DNA from: an uncultured Fulvivirga sp.
Lineage (GTDB): Bacteria > Bacteroidota > Bacteroidia > Cytophagales > Cyclobacteriaceae
DNA: 64,000 bases
Reading direction: 5' to 3'
NCBI GenBank assembly: GCA_947500555.1
Contig: CANMSE010000002.1
Location: 310,001-374,000 of the forward strand
The notes under the pieces were generated by a model. That model saw only the letters and a list, made by a program, of their open reading frames with translations, was not told where the DNA came from and ran no database searches. The translations under genes were made by a program, and so were the position numbers. Positions 62,804 to 64,000 of this stretch are shown here, piece after piece; the first letter of the stretch is position 1, and each line of letters begins with the position of its first letter.

Positions 62804-63832
62804 ATGGAGCTGGATAATATAATTCCAAAAAATGTATCGAAACTCAAATCTCGCGATGCGGTAAGGCTAGGTATCCAATCTGCCTTGTCAGCTATAGCTA
62901 CCTACCTGATCTTACGATATTTTAACCTTCCTGAAGTTTTTGTCGGTATACTTTCAGCCGTATTGGTTATTGATACCAGTGTAGGTAATACTATTGGTCA
63001 GGCAAAGGAAAGGTTAATATCGACAGTAATAGGCAGCGTAATTGGATTTTTATGCGTGTGGTTGTTACCCCATGGTTATAGCACCACGGTGTCGTTACTC
63101 ATATCTATGCTGGTGCTCAATGGAATTTCTAGTTTCAGACCTGAGTGGCGGTATGGAACAGTAGCAGCAGTCGCACTATCACTAGGGTCAGAAAATGATG
63201 CTTTAAGCACCTCTTTAGATAGAATTATTGCTATCGCTATTGGAGTTGCTATAGGTATTGTTATTACACTCATAATCTGGCCTGATAAAGCCGAAAACAG
63301 AGCACTAAGATTTGCTAGAAAAGCATTAGATGCGGCCTGTAACAGGTTTGAAAAAGCTATCGATAACACGCTTAAAAAAGAAAACGAAAGCAATGAAAAG
63401 GTATCTAATGAATTTCATTCTAATCTTAATGCAGCAAAGTCGTCTGTGAAGTCTGCAAAGTTTACCGATACACAGGACTTAGAAAAAATAGTTTTAGATA
63501 TAGAAAAACTCTACAACTCAATATTGATTATCAATCGTGTTGCAGAGCGATCTAGCCAGGATATAAATGATGATAATTCAGGTATAAAAGAAGATTCTGA
63601 AGATATAAAAGATCAGGCCTGTAAGCTTATGAGATCTTTAGCTAAGAAGGAAAAAATAAATAAAGATAGAATACAGCAGTTTGAGGAGAGTGTGAAACGA
63701 GCTCAAAAAGAAGTAAATATCAGTGATGATAAAGATATTAATACACGCAGGCAGACATTTATTTTTGGTATCACGGAAGTGAGAAAAAGTCTTTTCTCAT
63801 TGATTGAATGTTTTCAGGAAACCAACAAATAA
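62804..63832 (+). CDS. FUSC-family (aromatic acid exporter-like) membrane protein
   Basis: 342 residues. About five helices in the N-terminal half contain RLGIQSALSAIATYLILRYF, VLVIDTSVGNTIGQAKERLI, GSVIGFLCVWLLP and AIAIGVAIGIVITLIIWPDK, typical of FUSC/DUF939. The C-terminal 170 residues are a charged coiled-coil-like cytoplasmic domain. Members are linked to efflux of aromatic acids or to envelope stress. It starts 8 bp after the M15 gene and ends the operon. Confidence 0.88.
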   Translation: MELDNIIPKNVSKLKSRDAVRLGIQSALSAIATYLILRYFNLPEVFVGILSAVLVIDTSVGNTIGQAKERLISTVIGSVIGFLCVWLLPHGYSTTVSLLISMLVLNGISSFRPEWRYGTVAAVALSLGSENDALSTSLDRIIAIAIGVAIGIVITLIIWPDKAENRALRFARKALDAACNRFEKAIDNTLKKENESNEKVSNEFHSNLNAAKSSVKSAKFTDTQDLEKIVLDIEKLYNSILIINRVAERSSQDINDDNSGIKEDSEDIKDQACKLMRSLAKKEKINKDRIQQFEESVKRAQKEVNISDDKDINTRRQTFIFGITEVRKSLFSLIECFQETNK

Positions 63833-63850
63833 TTCTAGTGTCTTCACTTT

Positions 63851-64000
63851 TCAAATCATCAGATCGTCATTTTCAATACAAAGCTTTTTTCTTGCTTGTA
63901 AAGCATCTAATGCTTTGAGTATAAGCACTTCTGAGTATAATAATTCTTCTGCTTTTGTATCAACTATACCACCCTCCGCTTCATTTCTATCAAAACATTT
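63851..64000 (-). CDS. C-terminal end of a minus-strand gene, continuing beyond the window
   Basis: The last 49 codons of a frame open from base 64000 to a TGA at 63851-63853 (KCFDRNEAEGGIVDTKAEEL ... LDALQARKKLCIENDDLMI). The tail is helical and charged. It is too short to assign to a family. It is convergent with the FUSC gene, 18 bp away. Confidence 0.5.
   Translation of the reverse strand, partial: KCFDRNEAEGGIVDTKAEELLYSEVLILKALDALQARKKLCIENDDLMI

Noticed and set aside
1..64000. CRISPR arrays, insertion sequences, prophage genes, integrases
   Set aside because: No direct repeat-spacer arrays, transposase motifs or terminal inverted repeats were seen on reading either strand.

Overview
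The window looks like a chromosomal segment of a Bacteroidota bacterium, probably order Cytophagales. It is AT-rich. It carries proteins with type IX secretion C-terminal sorting domains, the Bacteroidota-type TamB plus lipoprotein TamL pair, several AsmA-like proteins, and hardly any Shine-Dalgarno-like leaders. I see no phage, insertion sequence, integron or CRISPR array.

Region 1 (1 to about 21 kb) is mainly conserved chromosomal genes: a partial FG-GAP/VCBS secreted protein, DNA primase, an Mrp/ApbC + NfuA-type Fe-S pair, a secreted M43 metalloprotease, Ddl ligase followed by a PASTA membrane protein, a second T9SS cargo and a rhodanese. Then come a site-2-protease-like M50 peptidase with a HAD phosphatase, a CAU-anticodon tRNA, and the MoxR/DUF58/DUF4129/DUF4350/SpoIIM cluster with a divergent RDD protein. 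A DUF2752 protein and a beta-propeller lipoprotein follow.

Region 2 (22.5 to 63.8 kb) is a cell-envelope and stress island. It holds a six-gene signalling operon (small membrane protein, two stand-alone receivers, a sigma-54-type response regulator, a CHASE3-like histidine kinase and a receiver-PAS kinase). Around it lie tiny stress membrane proteins (two DUF1328 copies, an lmo0937-family protein, YqaE/Pmp3), DUF2945, DUF4235, DUF4112, DUF1206, DUF421 and DUF2267 proteins, TerC, a K+ channel, a pyruvate-oxidase-like enzyme, an FMN-barrel protein, TamB-TamL, three other AsmA-like proteins, AI-2E and BrkB permeases, and an operon of L,D-transpeptidase, M15 peptidase and FUSC.

The most interesting observation is that region 2 appears to be a physically clustered regulon. 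Nine intergenic regions carry an 18-bp inverted repeat (best form TGTAGA-N6-TCTACA). In front of twelve transcription units it lies 41-42, 52, 63 or 72-73 bp from a box resembling the -24 element of sigma-54 promoters (TGGCAC-like). These spacings are close to 4, 5, 6 and 7 helical turns. One repeat lies upstream of the operon encoding the sigma-54-type regulator, so I propose that this regulator controls itself and the island. The -12 halves are mostly weak, so use of sigma-54 is an inference. Other notable items are a decayed small secreted-protein gene at 45.2 kb, a terminator embedded in a signal-peptide coding region at 4.9 kb, and an EF-hand-like insertion in an M15 peptidase.
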